From a virus: 22,041 nt of DNA. Shown here piece by piece: positions 14,232 to 19,679 of this stretch; the stretch's first letter is position 1; every line of letters begins with the position of its first letter. The position numbers were made by a program, and so were the translations under genes. The notes under the pieces are model-generated. The model saw nothing but the letters and a program-made list of their open reading frames with translations, was not told the DNA's origin and ran no database searches. The stretch lies in the IMG/VR virus record IMGVR_UViG_3300028364_000162, positions 1 to 22,041 of that record, one strand, 5' to 3'.

Positions 14232-15191
14232 TTAATCTGTTATTTTTTTTAGTAAGTTATACCAATCCGCGGCCCGAAATTCCCAATTATTCCTAAAATC
14301 AGCATATTCTTTAGCCGACCTGAGCGTAGTATTATTAAGTAATTGATAATTCGTGCCTTTAACAAATTCTATAGCTCCCTTAAGACAAGAATAAAAAGTA
14401 CTAGCATGGTCTTGGATGTTTTCTGTGTATTGATAAAAAACCCCATGGTTGCTTGTGGTTTCTGGTATTGCCGCTAAATCAGATGCAACTATTAAATTTC
14501 TAGAACTCATTGCTTCTATTAACGTTATACCCGAGGTTTCTTTCCATATTGATGGATACGCAAATATATGAGATTTACCCAAGTAGTCACGAACTACTGA
14601 ATTCTTAACGGTACCATGATTAGTCATTTGTGGATGTGCATCAATTCTTTCAAATAATTTCTCGTAGGCCTTATCTCTTTCTTTCCAGCCATACAAATTA
14701 AAACTAGAAAATATGTCTAAATGTATATCTGGCATATCCCTAACAATATGTTCAAAAACGGGTACTAGTATTTCTAAGCCTCTGTGCGGTGTTGGTGTGT
14801 ATATTAACCGAATTTTATTGTCTTCTGAGTTTTTATCCAATTCAGACTCATCGAATTTATCTATACAGTTTGGAAAAACTATACAATGGGAATAAGGAAT
14901 ATCGAATAGGTTTACATACCTTTCCTTTTGCCAATGAGAAACAAAAATTATCTTAGTGTATTTTTTCCAACCTCCATTTCCCATTGCATTAATAGCTTCA
15001 TTATCTTCTGCTAAATCCTGGGCCCAAAATATTGCAGGTAAATCCGGCACTAATTCCCTTTCCCTTGAAACTACTATTTGGACTTTATCGAGCAGACCTG
15101 GTTCCATTTTTTCCATCTCGAGTTCTAATCTATATTTCATCATCTCCGAGCCGCCCATAGCATTTACGGATAAATTGTCTTTGTGTATCAT
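14232..15191 (-). CDS. Glycosyltransferase, GT4/GT-B type
   Basis: 319 residues. It transfers a sugar from a nucleotide-sugar donor. N-terminal GGSEMMKYRLEL matches the GT4 acceptor-side glycine motif; IFVSHWQKERY and VFPNCID form the inter-domain region; the C-terminal donor domain has RLIYTPTPHRGLEIL and the E-x7-E motif KETSGITLIEAMS (about residues 230-245). The N-terminal domain is short, starting almost at the GGSE motif, so a few beta strands typical of the family are absent. Phage enzymes of this kind modify DNA or host surface sugars; which applies is not visible. It is followed by a strong terminator. Confidence 0.85.
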   Translation of the reverse strand: MIHKDNLSVNAMGGSEMMKYRLELEMEKMEPGLLDKVQIVVSRERELVPDLPAIFWAQDLAEDNEAINAMGNGGWKKYTKIIFVSHWQKERYVNLFDIPYSHCIVFPNCIDKFDESELDKNSEDNKIRLIYTPTPHRGLEILVPVFEHIVRDMPDIHLDIFSSFNLYGWKERDKAYEKLFERIDAHPQMTNHGTVKNSVVRDYLGKSHIFAYPSIWKETSGITLIEAMSSRNLIVASDLAAIPETTSNHGVFYQYTENIQDHASTFYSCLKGAIEFVKGTNYQLLNNTTLRSAKEYADFRNNWEFRAADWYNLLKKITD

Positions 15192-15218
15192 TTTTAAGGT
15201 ATTTGTGGTTTTTTAAAA

Positions 15219-15425
15219 TTAATCATTAAAAGATTTGAATTTTTTATTTAAAAATTTGCTTACGGACATGATTAGATTATTTGTATTATTTATTTTAGCG
15301 CTAAATGTTGTTATAATAGTACTAAGTCTTATATAGTCATTTATTATATACCTTTGGCGAGTAATAAGGTATATTATTAATATAAAATTTATGATGGATA
15401 ACATTAAAGCTAGATTTTCTATCAT
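15219..15425 (-). CDS. Small membrane protein
   Basis: 68 residues. Residues about 5-24 (LALMLSIINFILIIYLITRQ) form one membrane-spanning segment; the remainder is hydrophilic and helical, ending SKFLNKKFKSFND. The ATG overlaps the stop of the papain-like gene (ATGA). Small one-pass proteins next to peptidase-like genes may act on the envelope; the role here is unknown. Confidence 0.65.
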   Translation of the reverse strand: MIENLALMLSIINFILIIYLITRQRYIINDYIRLSTIITTFSAKINNTNNLIMSVSKFLNKKFKSFND

Positions 15426-15883
15426 TTTTCTATTATTTTATTGGTGTCTGTTAGTATTTTATGTACCTGTCCGACAGTATAAAAGTCATGAGTTCCTTTA
15501 TTTTCTGGATAAACACAATCTAATATAAATTCAGCACAGTCTCTTCGGGCTTTTATTATTCTTAAACCAAAAACCATTGTAAATGCTTTACCAATTACTT
15601 GCCAAGTGCCATATTTTTCTTCTTTGTTATATGCAATCATCGCAAGATCCCAAGAAGACTTAGAAACAGATGGTACTAATTTATAGATTAAATTATAAGA
15701 CCTTTTTCTGAATTTAGTTTTCAATATTCTAGGAATCTGAAGAGATATTTCTTCACCTTTATGTACAAAAACTACATGACTGTATTCTTCTAAACCAGAA
15801 CCACGTTTTGAAAAAAACCTAATTACTTTGTCTAGAACCGTTTTGGATTTGAAAAATGCTATATAGTAGTCTGTGTCGTTCAT
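15422..15883 (-). CDS. Permuted papain-like (NlpC/YiiX-type) cysteine hydrolase
   Basis: 153 residues. The order of catalytic residues fits circularly permuted papain-fold enzymes: His36 in EEYSHVVFVHKG first, Cys116 in RRDCAEFILDCVY later, at the start of a helix. Such proteins (YiiX/LRAT-like) cleave amide or ester bonds in cell-wall peptides or lipids. No signal peptide. The downstream membrane-protein gene overlaps by ATGA. No obvious promoter lies between it and the tRNA block upstream, so it may be transcribed by read-through. Family assignment rests on motif order only. Confidence 0.65.
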   Translation of the reverse strand: MNDTDYYIAFFKSKTVLDKVIRFFSKRGSGLEEYSHVVFVHKGEEISLQIPRILKTKFRKRSYNLIYKLVPSVSKSSWDLAMIAYNKEEKYGTWQVIGKAFTMVFGLRIIKARRDCAEFILDCVYPENKGTHDFYTVGQVHKILTDTNKIIEK

Positions 15884-15918
15884 GTGAATTTTTTTTAATA
15901 AATAAATGTAAAACCATT

Positions 15919-16035
15919 ATGGATATTGATATTTATTGGCTGAGTTTTTGGTCAATTTTCGTGGGCATGGAATTGTTTATTCTTATAAAAAATACAATAA
16001 GTACATCCGATTTAGATGAGAATTGCGAAGACTAA
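15919..16035 (+). CDS. Possible plus-strand small membrane protein
   Basis: 38 codons, MDIDIYWLSFWSIFVGMEL then FILIKNTISTSDLDENCED. A 16-20 residue hydrophobic segment is followed by an acidic tail, a common layout for phage one-pass proteins. A hairpin with a weak T-tail (16028-16050) begins at the end of the ORF. It would be the only plus-strand gene in the window; I find no convincing promoter or ribosome-binding site, so it may be chance. Confidence 0.35.
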   Translation: MDIDIYWLSFWSIFVGMELFILIKNTISTSDLDENCED

Positions 16036-16050
16036 GGACTTTTTAGTCTT
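16028..16050 (+). terminator. Hairpin between tRNA block and papain-like gene
   Basis: Arms AAGACTAA and TTAGTCTT with a 7-base loop. On the plus strand it is followed by TTCTGTT, a poor T-tract. On the minus strand there is no T-tract; there it could protect or define the 3' end of the tRNA transcript. Confidence 0.35.
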
Positions 16051-16079
16051 TTCTGTTACTGAAAGAATTTTTAATTAAT

Positions 16080-16131
16080 GCGGAAGATGTTGGATTCGAA
16101 CCAACGCCTCTTCCAGTTGGGCTACACAAGC
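16080..16131 (-). pseudogene. tRNA remnant: D-arm joined to T-arm, no anticodon arm
   Basis: On the minus strand a D-arm-like segment (TAGCCCAACTGGAAGAGGC) runs straight into a perfect T-arm (GTTGG, TTCGAAT, CCAAC) and a 3' acceptor strand (TCTTCC). The anticodon arm and variable loop are missing. GGAAGA (16109-16114) pairs with TCTTCC (16082-16087), so the RNA could fold as an acceptor/T-arm minihelix. It is the last member of the tRNA block. Confidence 0.65.
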
Positions 16132-16143
16132 AATTAAAATTCG

Positions 16144-16216
16144 CACTCTCTGTAGGATTCGAACCCACACCACAGCGTCCGAAGCGCCGCATGATATCCA
16201 GTTTCACTAAGAGAGC
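16144..16216 (-). tRNA. tRNA-Arg (TCG)
   Basis: Acceptor GCTCTCT/AGAGAGT (one G-U), anticodon stem CGGCG/CGCTG with loop CTTCGGA, anticodon TCG, T-loop TTCGAAT. CCA is not encoded. Reads CGN codons. Confidence 0.9.
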
Positions 16217-16221
16217 AATTG

Positions 16222-16296
16222 TACACCCGGAGGGATTCGAACCCACAACCATTGCCTTAGAAGAGCAACGCTCTAGTCCAGTTGAGCTACGGATGC
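16222..16296 (-). tRNA. tRNA-Arg (TCT)
   Basis: Acceptor GCATCCG/CGGGTGT, anticodon loop CTTCTAA (TCT), discriminator A. The T-stem GTGGG/CCCTC has one T-T mismatch. Reads AGA/AGG, frequent in AT-rich phage genes. Confidence 0.9.
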
Positions 16297-16312
16297 ATTA
16301 ATAATTCAAATG

Positions 16313-16385
16313 AGGTACAAGAGGGATTCGAACCCACGTGTTTCAGATTTGCAGTCTGATGCCTATCCTCTCGAGCCATTGTACC
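16313..16385 (-). tRNA. tRNA-Cys (GCA)
   Basis: Perfect 7-bp acceptor GGTACAA/TTGTACC, anticodon loop CTGCAAA (GCA), and the discriminator U typical of tRNA-Cys. Confidence 0.92.
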
Positions 16386-16389
16386 AATG

Positions 16390-16462
16390 TGAGCAATGTA
16401 GGATTCGAACCTACAACATCTACCATGTAAAGATAGCACTCTTCCAGTTGAGTTAATCGCTC
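16390..16462 (-). tRNA. tRNA-Val (TAC)
   Basis: Acceptor GAGCGAT/ATTGCTC, anticodon stem CTATC/GGTAG, loop TTTACAT (TAC), T-loop TTCGAAT, discriminator A. Confidence 0.9.
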
Positions 16463-16472
16463 GTTTTTTGTG

Positions 16473-16546
16473 TGGACTAGGCAAGATTCGAACTTGCGAC
16501 TCACCCATTATGAGTGGGGCACTCTAACCAACTGAGTTACTAGTCC
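16473..16546 (-). tRNA. tRNA-Met or Ile2 (CAT), copy 1
   Basis: Perfect acceptor GGACTAG/CTAGTCC, anticodon loop CTCATAA (CAT), D-loop AGTTGGTTA as in elongator tRNA-Met. A paired position 1 excludes the usual initiator type; lysidine-modified Ile2 remains possible. One of three CAT tRNAs in the window. Confidence 0.88.
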
Positions 16547-16557
16547 ATTTAATATCG

Positions 16558-17007
16558 TTAATCCCACCAAGTTCTACTATATTGACTATAATAATTCCAT
16601 AAAAGGTTATGTGCTTTTTCGTGTTTTGAATAAGCTTTATCTAAGTAAACGCTATACAAGGTCAAACGTTGTTTTGATAACAAAGAATCATCGGTCTGTG
16701 ATGTATTTCTACAAGGAACACGCCCTAATTCTTTTTCGGCTAACTCTATAACCTCAATTATATAGTCCTCATTTTGAACTTTTTTGTATAATCTTAACCA
16801 AGTTCTTATGGTTTGAGAATCCCTGTTTGCAGTGCGTGAATAAGCATCACTGCTTTCAAGAAAATCTCTCATATCCTTTAAATATTCAGACAACAAAATT
16901 TCCCCATAATCTCGGCTGTAGTTTAATTGCCTATGGATTATAGGAATCCACTTAATCATCTTTTTTATATAACGAACTGTTCTTTTATAGTATCGTGAAA
17001 TGCCCAT
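16558..17007 (-). CDS. Conserved phage protein of unknown function, inside tRNA block
   Basis: 149 residues, mostly helical. The N-terminal RYIKKMIKWIPIIHRQLNYSR, the middle SEYLKDMRDFLE and the C-terminal KAHNLLWNYYSQYSRTWWD match a pattern I remember from a widespread phage family of unknown function (…WFPIIWKDRDWD…KLL…WWD). AGGA 8-11 bases before the ATG supports the start. It lies between two tRNA runs in the same direction, so it is carried on the tRNA transcript from the promoter at 17483. Confidence 0.7.
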   Translation of the reverse strand: MGISRYYKRTVRYIKKMIKWIPIIHRQLNYSRDYGEILLSEYLKDMRDFLESSDAYSRTANRDSQTIRTWLRLYKKVQNEDYIIEVIELAEKELGRVPCRNTSQTDDSLLSKQRLTLYSVYLDKAYSKHEKAHNLLWNYYSQYSRTWWD

Positions 17008-17033
17008 GTGAATCCTATATCATTATTTTAATG

Positions 17034-17106
17034 GGTGACTAACGAGATTTGAACTCGTACCAACAGTTCCACAAACTGTCGTGCTAACCGTTAACACCAT
17101 AGCCAC
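17034..17106 (-). tRNA. tRNA-His (GTG)
   Basis: Acceptor GTGGCTA/TAGTCAC, anticodon loop TTTGTGG (GTG), discriminator C as in tRNA-His. The base at -1 is T, not the G that normally pairs with C73. Confidence 0.85.
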
Positions 17107-17108
17107 AG

Positions 17109-17180
17109 TTGCCCAAACAGGATTCGAACCTGTATCTCCGGCTTCAAAGGCCAGCTTCCTGCCAATTAGAAGATTGAGCA
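17109..17180 (-). tRNA. tRNA-Gln (TTG)
   Basis: Acceptor TGCTCAA/TTGGGCA (weak U1-A72 pair typical of tRNA-Gln), anticodon stem CTGGC/GCCGG, loop CTTTGAA (TTG), discriminator A. Confidence 0.9.
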
Positions 17181-17185
17181 ATGAA

Positions 17186-17205
17186 AAAACTAGAATTCTA
17201 GTTTT
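17186..17205 (-). terminator. Perfect palindrome with T-tract inside the tRNA block
   Basis: AAAACTAGAATTCTAGTTTT, followed on the minus strand by two more T residues. It lies between tRNA-Phe and tRNA-Gln. It could act as a partial terminator or a processing signal. Confidence 0.5.
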
Positions 17206-17207
17206 AG

Positions 17208-17281
17208 TGGGAAGGGCGAGATTCGAACTCGCACATACTCGGTACTTCACACCGAAGCTCTACCATTGGAGCTACGATCCC
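17208..17281 (-). tRNA. tRNA-Phe (GAA), imperfect acceptor stem
   Basis: Anticodon stem TCGGT/ACCGA, loop GTGAAGT (GAA), T-arm GCGAG/CTCGC. The acceptor GGGATCG/CCTTCCC has two adjacent mismatches (positions 5-68 and 6-67), and position 32 is G. It may be a weak or decaying tRNA. Confidence 0.7.
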
Positions 17282-17293
17282 GTATATATTCAG

Positions 17294-17367
17294 CGACACC
17301 AAAGGGACTCGAACCCTCATTTTCTTCATCGACAGTGAAGAGCATTATCCAGTTATGCTATGGTGTC
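17294..17367 (-). tRNA. tRNA-Asp (GTC)
   Basis: Perfect acceptor GACACCA/TGGTGTC, anticodon stem CTTCA/TGAAG, loop CTGTCGA (GTC), discriminator G as in tRNA-Asp. Confidence 0.92.
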
Positions 17368-17372
17368 AGTTG

Positions 17373-17446
17373 TGCACCCGGTAGGACTTGAACCTACAAC
17401 TCTTCCGTTAAAAGCGGAATACTCTATCCATTTGAGTTACGGGTGC
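17373..17446 (-). tRNA. tRNA-Lys (TTT)
   Basis: Perfect acceptor GCACCCG/CGGGTGC, anticodon stem TTCCG/CGGAA, loop CTTTTAA (TTT), T-loop TTCAAGT. First tRNA after the promoter at 17483. Confidence 0.93.
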
Positions 17447-17482
17447 GTTTTTATCAATACATTAATAATAATTTGATTCATC

Positions 17483-17511
17483 AATATAAACATAAGTCTA
17501 TTGAATGTCAA
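17483..17511 (-). promoter_or_regulatory. Promoter of the first (left-hand) tRNA block
   Basis: TTGACA (17506-17511), 17 bp, TATATT (17483-17488). The likely transcript start lies about 30 bases before tRNA-Lys. The -35 overlaps the stop codon of the HAD gene. Confidence 0.88.
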
Positions 17512-18029
17512 CCATTTTTGTTAAACCTTTTAATTATTTTATCAAATATACCATCGGCATTTATACCAAAATCATTAAGTGGTGAACACCACACAAAGTG
17601 AGCATCACCGAGATCGTAAAGGTTCATATCATCAACGGCAACATAGCAGTCAACATCAACGAGATTAGTATTAGAACTCATCCACGAAGATATTTCACGA
17701 ACTCTAACAGATGCCAAGGATTCTGTTAATTTTCGAGCCCGAGTTGGGGTAAAATCAATAGGTTTCTTTATAATTCCTTGATTGATATAATAATTACCCA
17801 TTTCTTCTAGTGTTGCGAATTGTCTCCAATCAGATGAAATTACTATTTCACAATCAGTGGCATTAATAATTTCGTTAAGAATATCAATAGACTTCTTATT
17901 AAAATTATCGAACCTCAAATTCACGTCTTCGTGGTTCAAAGTAAATTCATTATCCTGCTTTGTGAATCGAGTACCCCATTCATCTCCATGGCATATAACG
18001 CCATCATGGTCTAAGAATAATACGTTCAT
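17508..18029 (-). CDS. HAD-family phosphatase, RNA-repair type
   Basis: 173 residues. HAD motif I is LDHDGVI (Asp7, Asp9), motif II VISSDWR (Ser65/Ser66) and motif IV VAVDDMN (Asp133, Asp134); the basic residue expected for motif III is probably Lys or Arg near residue 100 (TRARK). The short form with SSDWR resembles the HAD domains of RNA-repair proteins (HAD_SAK type) and the 3'-phosphatase half of polynucleotide kinase. It abuts the DUF458-like gene (TAAATG) and is embedded in the tRNA island, which supports, but does not prove, a role in RNA-end repair. Confidence 0.82.
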   Translation of the reverse strand: MNVLFLDHDGVICHGDEWGTRFTKQDNEFTLNHEDVNLRFDNFNKKSIDILNEIINATDCEIVISSDWRQFATLEEMGNYYINQGIIKKPIDFTPTRARKLTESLASVRVREISSWMSSNTNLVDVDCYVAVDDMNLYDLGDAHFVWCSPLNDFGINADGIFDKIIKRFNKNG

Positions 18030-18488
18030 TTAATGTTTTGCTAAATAATCAGCAGCATAAGTAATTAGTGCTCCAGTATGTTTTGTCCGTACTTTATATC
18101 CCATACCTTCGACTAATCCAACGGCTTGTCTGAAAACAGTGTTTGATTTATATTTTGGGTCTGGATTTAAGTCAATATCGACTATGCCTACTTGGTCGTA
18201 ACCCAGTTGTTCTTTAATATACTCAGCAGTTTTAACAGCAGACCAAACTTCATGTAATAGTCTTTCTGCCATATTATTGACTTTCTTTACATTCCATTTG
18301 TTGAATAAAATATGAGCGCCTTTGCCCTCGATATATAAAGCAACTACTACAACATAAACAGTTTTTTTGGAGACATTTTGAGAATCAGCACCAATAAGTA
18401 TCTGAGTTTCTGGATGAATTTTTTTATACTCATGTATATAATTTGCTAAATCAACATTGTTTCTAGTGTCAAACCTTGTGTATATCAT
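18030..18488 (-). CDS. DUF458 / YkuK-like RNase H-fold protein
   Basis: 152 residues. Features of the DUF458 family: IGADSQN (Asp35, Gln37) on the first strand, long hydrophobic strands (VYVVVVALYIEGKGAH), RLLHEVWSA, VDIDLNPDPKYKSN (Asp104, Asp106) and the C-terminal KHTGALITYAADYLA (Lys136, Asp147). The family has an RNase H-like fold and is predicted, not shown, to be a nuclease. GAGGT eight bases before the ATG is the clearest Shine-Dalgarno sequence in the window. It follows the second tRNA block and abuts the HAD gene, so all three units share a transcript. Confidence 0.78.
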   Translation of the reverse strand: MIYTRFDTRNNVDLANYIHEYKKIHPETQILIGADSQNVSKKTVYVVVVALYIEGKGAHILFNKWNVKKVNNMAERLLHEVWSAVKTAEYIKEQLGYDQVGIVDIDLNPDPKYKSNTVFRQAVGLVEGMGYKVRTKHTGALITYAADYLAKH

Positions 18489-18528
18489 AGAATTACCTCA
18501 TTTCATGAGTGTTTATATTAAAGTAAAG

Positions 18529-18601
18529 TACCCCATCCCGGATTCGAACCGAGGATTCCACGTAGAAAGCGTGGCGAGATAGACCGCTGCTCAAATGGGG
18601 C
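18529..18601 (-). tRNA. tRNA-Glu (TTC)
   Basis: Acceptor GCCCCAT/ATGGGGT, anticodon stem CCACG/CGTGG, loop CTTTCTA (TTC), T-stem CTCGG/CCGGG. Discriminator A. Confidence 0.85.
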
Positions 18602-18606
18602 AAGAG

Positions 18607-18690
18607 TGTATGTGGAGGGATTCGAACCCCAAGTCCTTGTAAGGAACCAGATTTACAGTCTGGCGAGCCAACCAATTGCTCAACACATAC
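18607..18690 (-). tRNA. tRNA-Tyr (GTA)
   Basis: Perfect acceptor GTATGTG/CACATAC, anticodon stem CCAGA/TCTGG, loop CTGTAAA (GTA), and a long variable arm (TCCTTACAAGGA), as expected for bacterial tRNA-Tyr. Confidence 0.92.
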
Positions 18691-18706
18691 ATATAGATTA
18701 AAGTTG

Positions 18707-18779
18707 CTCCTTGCGTAGGATTCGAACCTACACACACTGCATTAACAGTACAGCGCTCTGCCAGTTGAGCTAGCAAGGA
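18707..18779 (-). tRNA. tRNA-Asn (GTT)
   Basis: Perfect acceptor TCCTTGC/GCAAGGA, anticodon loop CTGTTAA (GTT), T-stem GTAGG/CCTAC, discriminator G. Confidence 0.92.
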
Positions 18780-18784
18780 ATGTG

Positions 18785-18856
18785 AGCGGGTGTGGAGAAT
18801 CGAACTCCAATCCTCTGCTTGGAAGGCAGATATAATTGCCGTTATACGACACCCGC
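18785..18856 (-). tRNA. tRNA-Gly (TCC)
   Basis: Perfect acceptor GCGGGTG/CACCCGC, anticodon stem TCTGC/GCAGA, loop CTTCCAA (TCC), discriminator U as in tRNA-Gly. Confidence 0.92.
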
Positions 18857-18865
18857 ATTGGTAAG

Positions 18866-18934
18866 TAGCACTGATGAGAATCGAACTCATTTGGCGTGGT
18901 ATATGAGACCTCGCTGGTTACGTAACCCAGTGCC
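18866..18934 (-). tRNA. tRNA with CAT anticodon and shortened D-arm, copy 2
   Basis: Acceptor GGCACTG/CAGTGCT, loop CTCATAT (CAT), T-arm ATGAG/CTCAT. Only 16 bases lie between acceptor and anticodon stem, the usual D-loop GG is replaced by ACGT, and the anticodon stem has an A-A mismatch. At 69 bases it is short; an aberrant Met or Ile2 tRNA. Confidence 0.65.
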
Positions 18935-18946
18935 GATTAAATCAAG

Positions 18947-19022
18947 TCCGGTGAGGTGGATTTGAACCACCGTGATCTTCCTCCCAAAGGAAGCGAGATA
19001 GGCCTGACTCCTCTACCACCGG
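18947..19022 (-). tRNA. tRNA-Pro (TGG)
   Basis: Acceptor CCGGTGG/TCACCGG, anticodon stem CTTCC/GGAAG, loop TTTGGGA (TGG), T-arm GGTGG/CCACC. C1 and discriminator A fit tRNA-Pro. Confidence 0.88.
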
Positions 19023-19034
19023 ATATAAAAGGTG

Positions 19035-19108
19035 TGGATACAATGAGAATTGAACTCACCACAGATTGATTGCAAATCAATCTCGCCAGCCTTGGAACAT
19101 GTGTACCC
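19035..19108 (-). tRNA. tRNA-Ala (TGC)
   Basis: Acceptor GGGTACA/TGTATCC with the G3-U70 pair that marks tRNA-Ala, anticodon stem ATTGA/TCAAT, loop TTTGCAA (TGC). The D-stem is weak. Confidence 0.85.
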
Positions 19109-19159
19109 AAAAAAGAATCGTTCGGTCGGCAAGTTTCTTCTACACTCAGTTGAACGATT
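19109..19159 (-). terminator. Hairpin with T6 between tRNA-Ile and tRNA-Ala
   Basis: On the minus strand arms AATCGTTC and GAACGATT (19116-19123, 19152-19159) enclose 28 bases and are followed by CTTTTTT. Layout like a terminator or attenuator; the long loop could also be the remnant of a deleted tRNA. Confidence 0.45.
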
Positions 19160-19160
19160 G

Positions 19161-19235
19161 TACTCTTACGTGGATTTGAACCTCGAATCTTCCGTGTATC
19201 AGACGGATGCTTTAACCAGATTAAGCTATAAGAGT
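19161..19235 (-). tRNA. tRNA-Ile (GAT)
   Basis: Perfect acceptor ACTCTTA/TAAGAGT, anticodon stem TCCGT/ACGGA, loop CTGATAC (GAT). T-stem CGAGG/CCACG has one A-A mismatch. First tRNA after the promoter at 19254. Confidence 0.88.
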
Positions 19236-19253
19236 GTGTTTTATCAATACAAT

Positions 19254-19282
19254 AATGTACGAATAAACCTATTAAATGTCAA
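19254..19282 (-). promoter_or_regulatory. Promoter of the second tRNA block
   Basis: TTGACA (19277-19282), 17 bp, TACATT (19254-19259). It starts the block tRNA-Ile to tRNA-Glu and the DUF458/HAD genes. Confidence 0.8.
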
Positions 19283-19303
19283 TAGGTAAATTGAATAATA
19301 TTG

Positions 19304-19375
19304 AGGCCATTCTCGGTAACGATCCGAGGTCTCTGAGTTACAAAGCCAGTGTTCTGCCAATTAAACTAAACGGCC
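19304..19375 (-). tRNA. tRNA-Thr-like (TGT), degenerate
   Basis: Acceptor GGCCGTT/AATGGCC and D-arm are good, loop TTTGTAA gives anticodon TGT. But the T-loop is ATCGTTA instead of TTCRANY, the anticodon stem CTGGC/CTCAG has a C-C mismatch, and the discriminator is U. Probably decaying or unusual. Confidence 0.6.
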
Positions 19376-19412
19376 AATAAAAATCTTTCAGTAATTCAAT
19401 GAACTTAATACG

Positions 19413-19483
19413 CACCAAGGCGAGGAATCGAACCTCGAGCGAAAGTTTTGGAGACCTTCATGTTACCGTTACACCACCAAGAT
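19413..19483 (-). tRNA. tRNA-Trp (CCA), imperfect acceptor stem
   Basis: Anticodon stem AAGGT/ACTTT, loop CTCCAAA (CCA), T-arm CGAGG/CCTCG, discriminator G as in tRNA-Trp. Acceptor ATCTTGG/CCTTGGT has two adjacent T-T mismatches in the middle. Confidence 0.72.
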
Positions 19484-19492
19484 AAAACTAAA

Positions 19493-19524
19493 AAAGGGAT
19501 TCAATATTTCCATTGAATCCCTTT
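19493..19524 (-). terminator. Rho-independent terminator before tRNA-Trp
   Basis: Perfect 13-bp stem AAAGGGATTCAAT / ATTGAATCCCTTT with a 6-base loop, followed on the minus strand by TTAG after a run of T. It closes the tmRNA transcript; tRNA-Trp and tRNA-Thr downstream would depend on read-through. Confidence 0.8.
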
Positions 19525-19544
19525 ATAAAAAAATTTTATAAAAT

Positions 19545-19652
19545 TCAATAGACTAACAGTAAAAGGTCAGAAGATGGCGCACCAATATAAGGAGCCACCA
19601 AGAAATTCTCGGTATTTAGATTCGTATGTCTTATATGTTTTGTATTTTTCAT
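19545..19652 (-). CDS. Small ORF between a CAT tRNA and the terminator
   Basis: 35 residues, MKNTKHIRHTNLNTENFLVA to the C-terminal SSDLLLLVY. It starts after the tRNA at 19680 and stops 20 bases before a strong terminator, which suggests a translated frame. No family recognised and no clear ribosome-binding site. Confidence 0.4.
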   Translation of the reverse strand: MKNTKHIRHTNLNTENFLVAPYIGAPSSDLLLLVY

Positions 19653-19679
19653 ATTGTTATTTATAAGAATTTTTATTAG

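Noticed and set aside
16043-17250. Open frames crossing the tRNA genes
   Set aside because: They run through several tRNAs and contain repeated tRNA T-arm translations (VGSNP type).
18493-18890. Open frames over the second tRNA block
   Set aside because: Also explained by tRNA genes; not coding.
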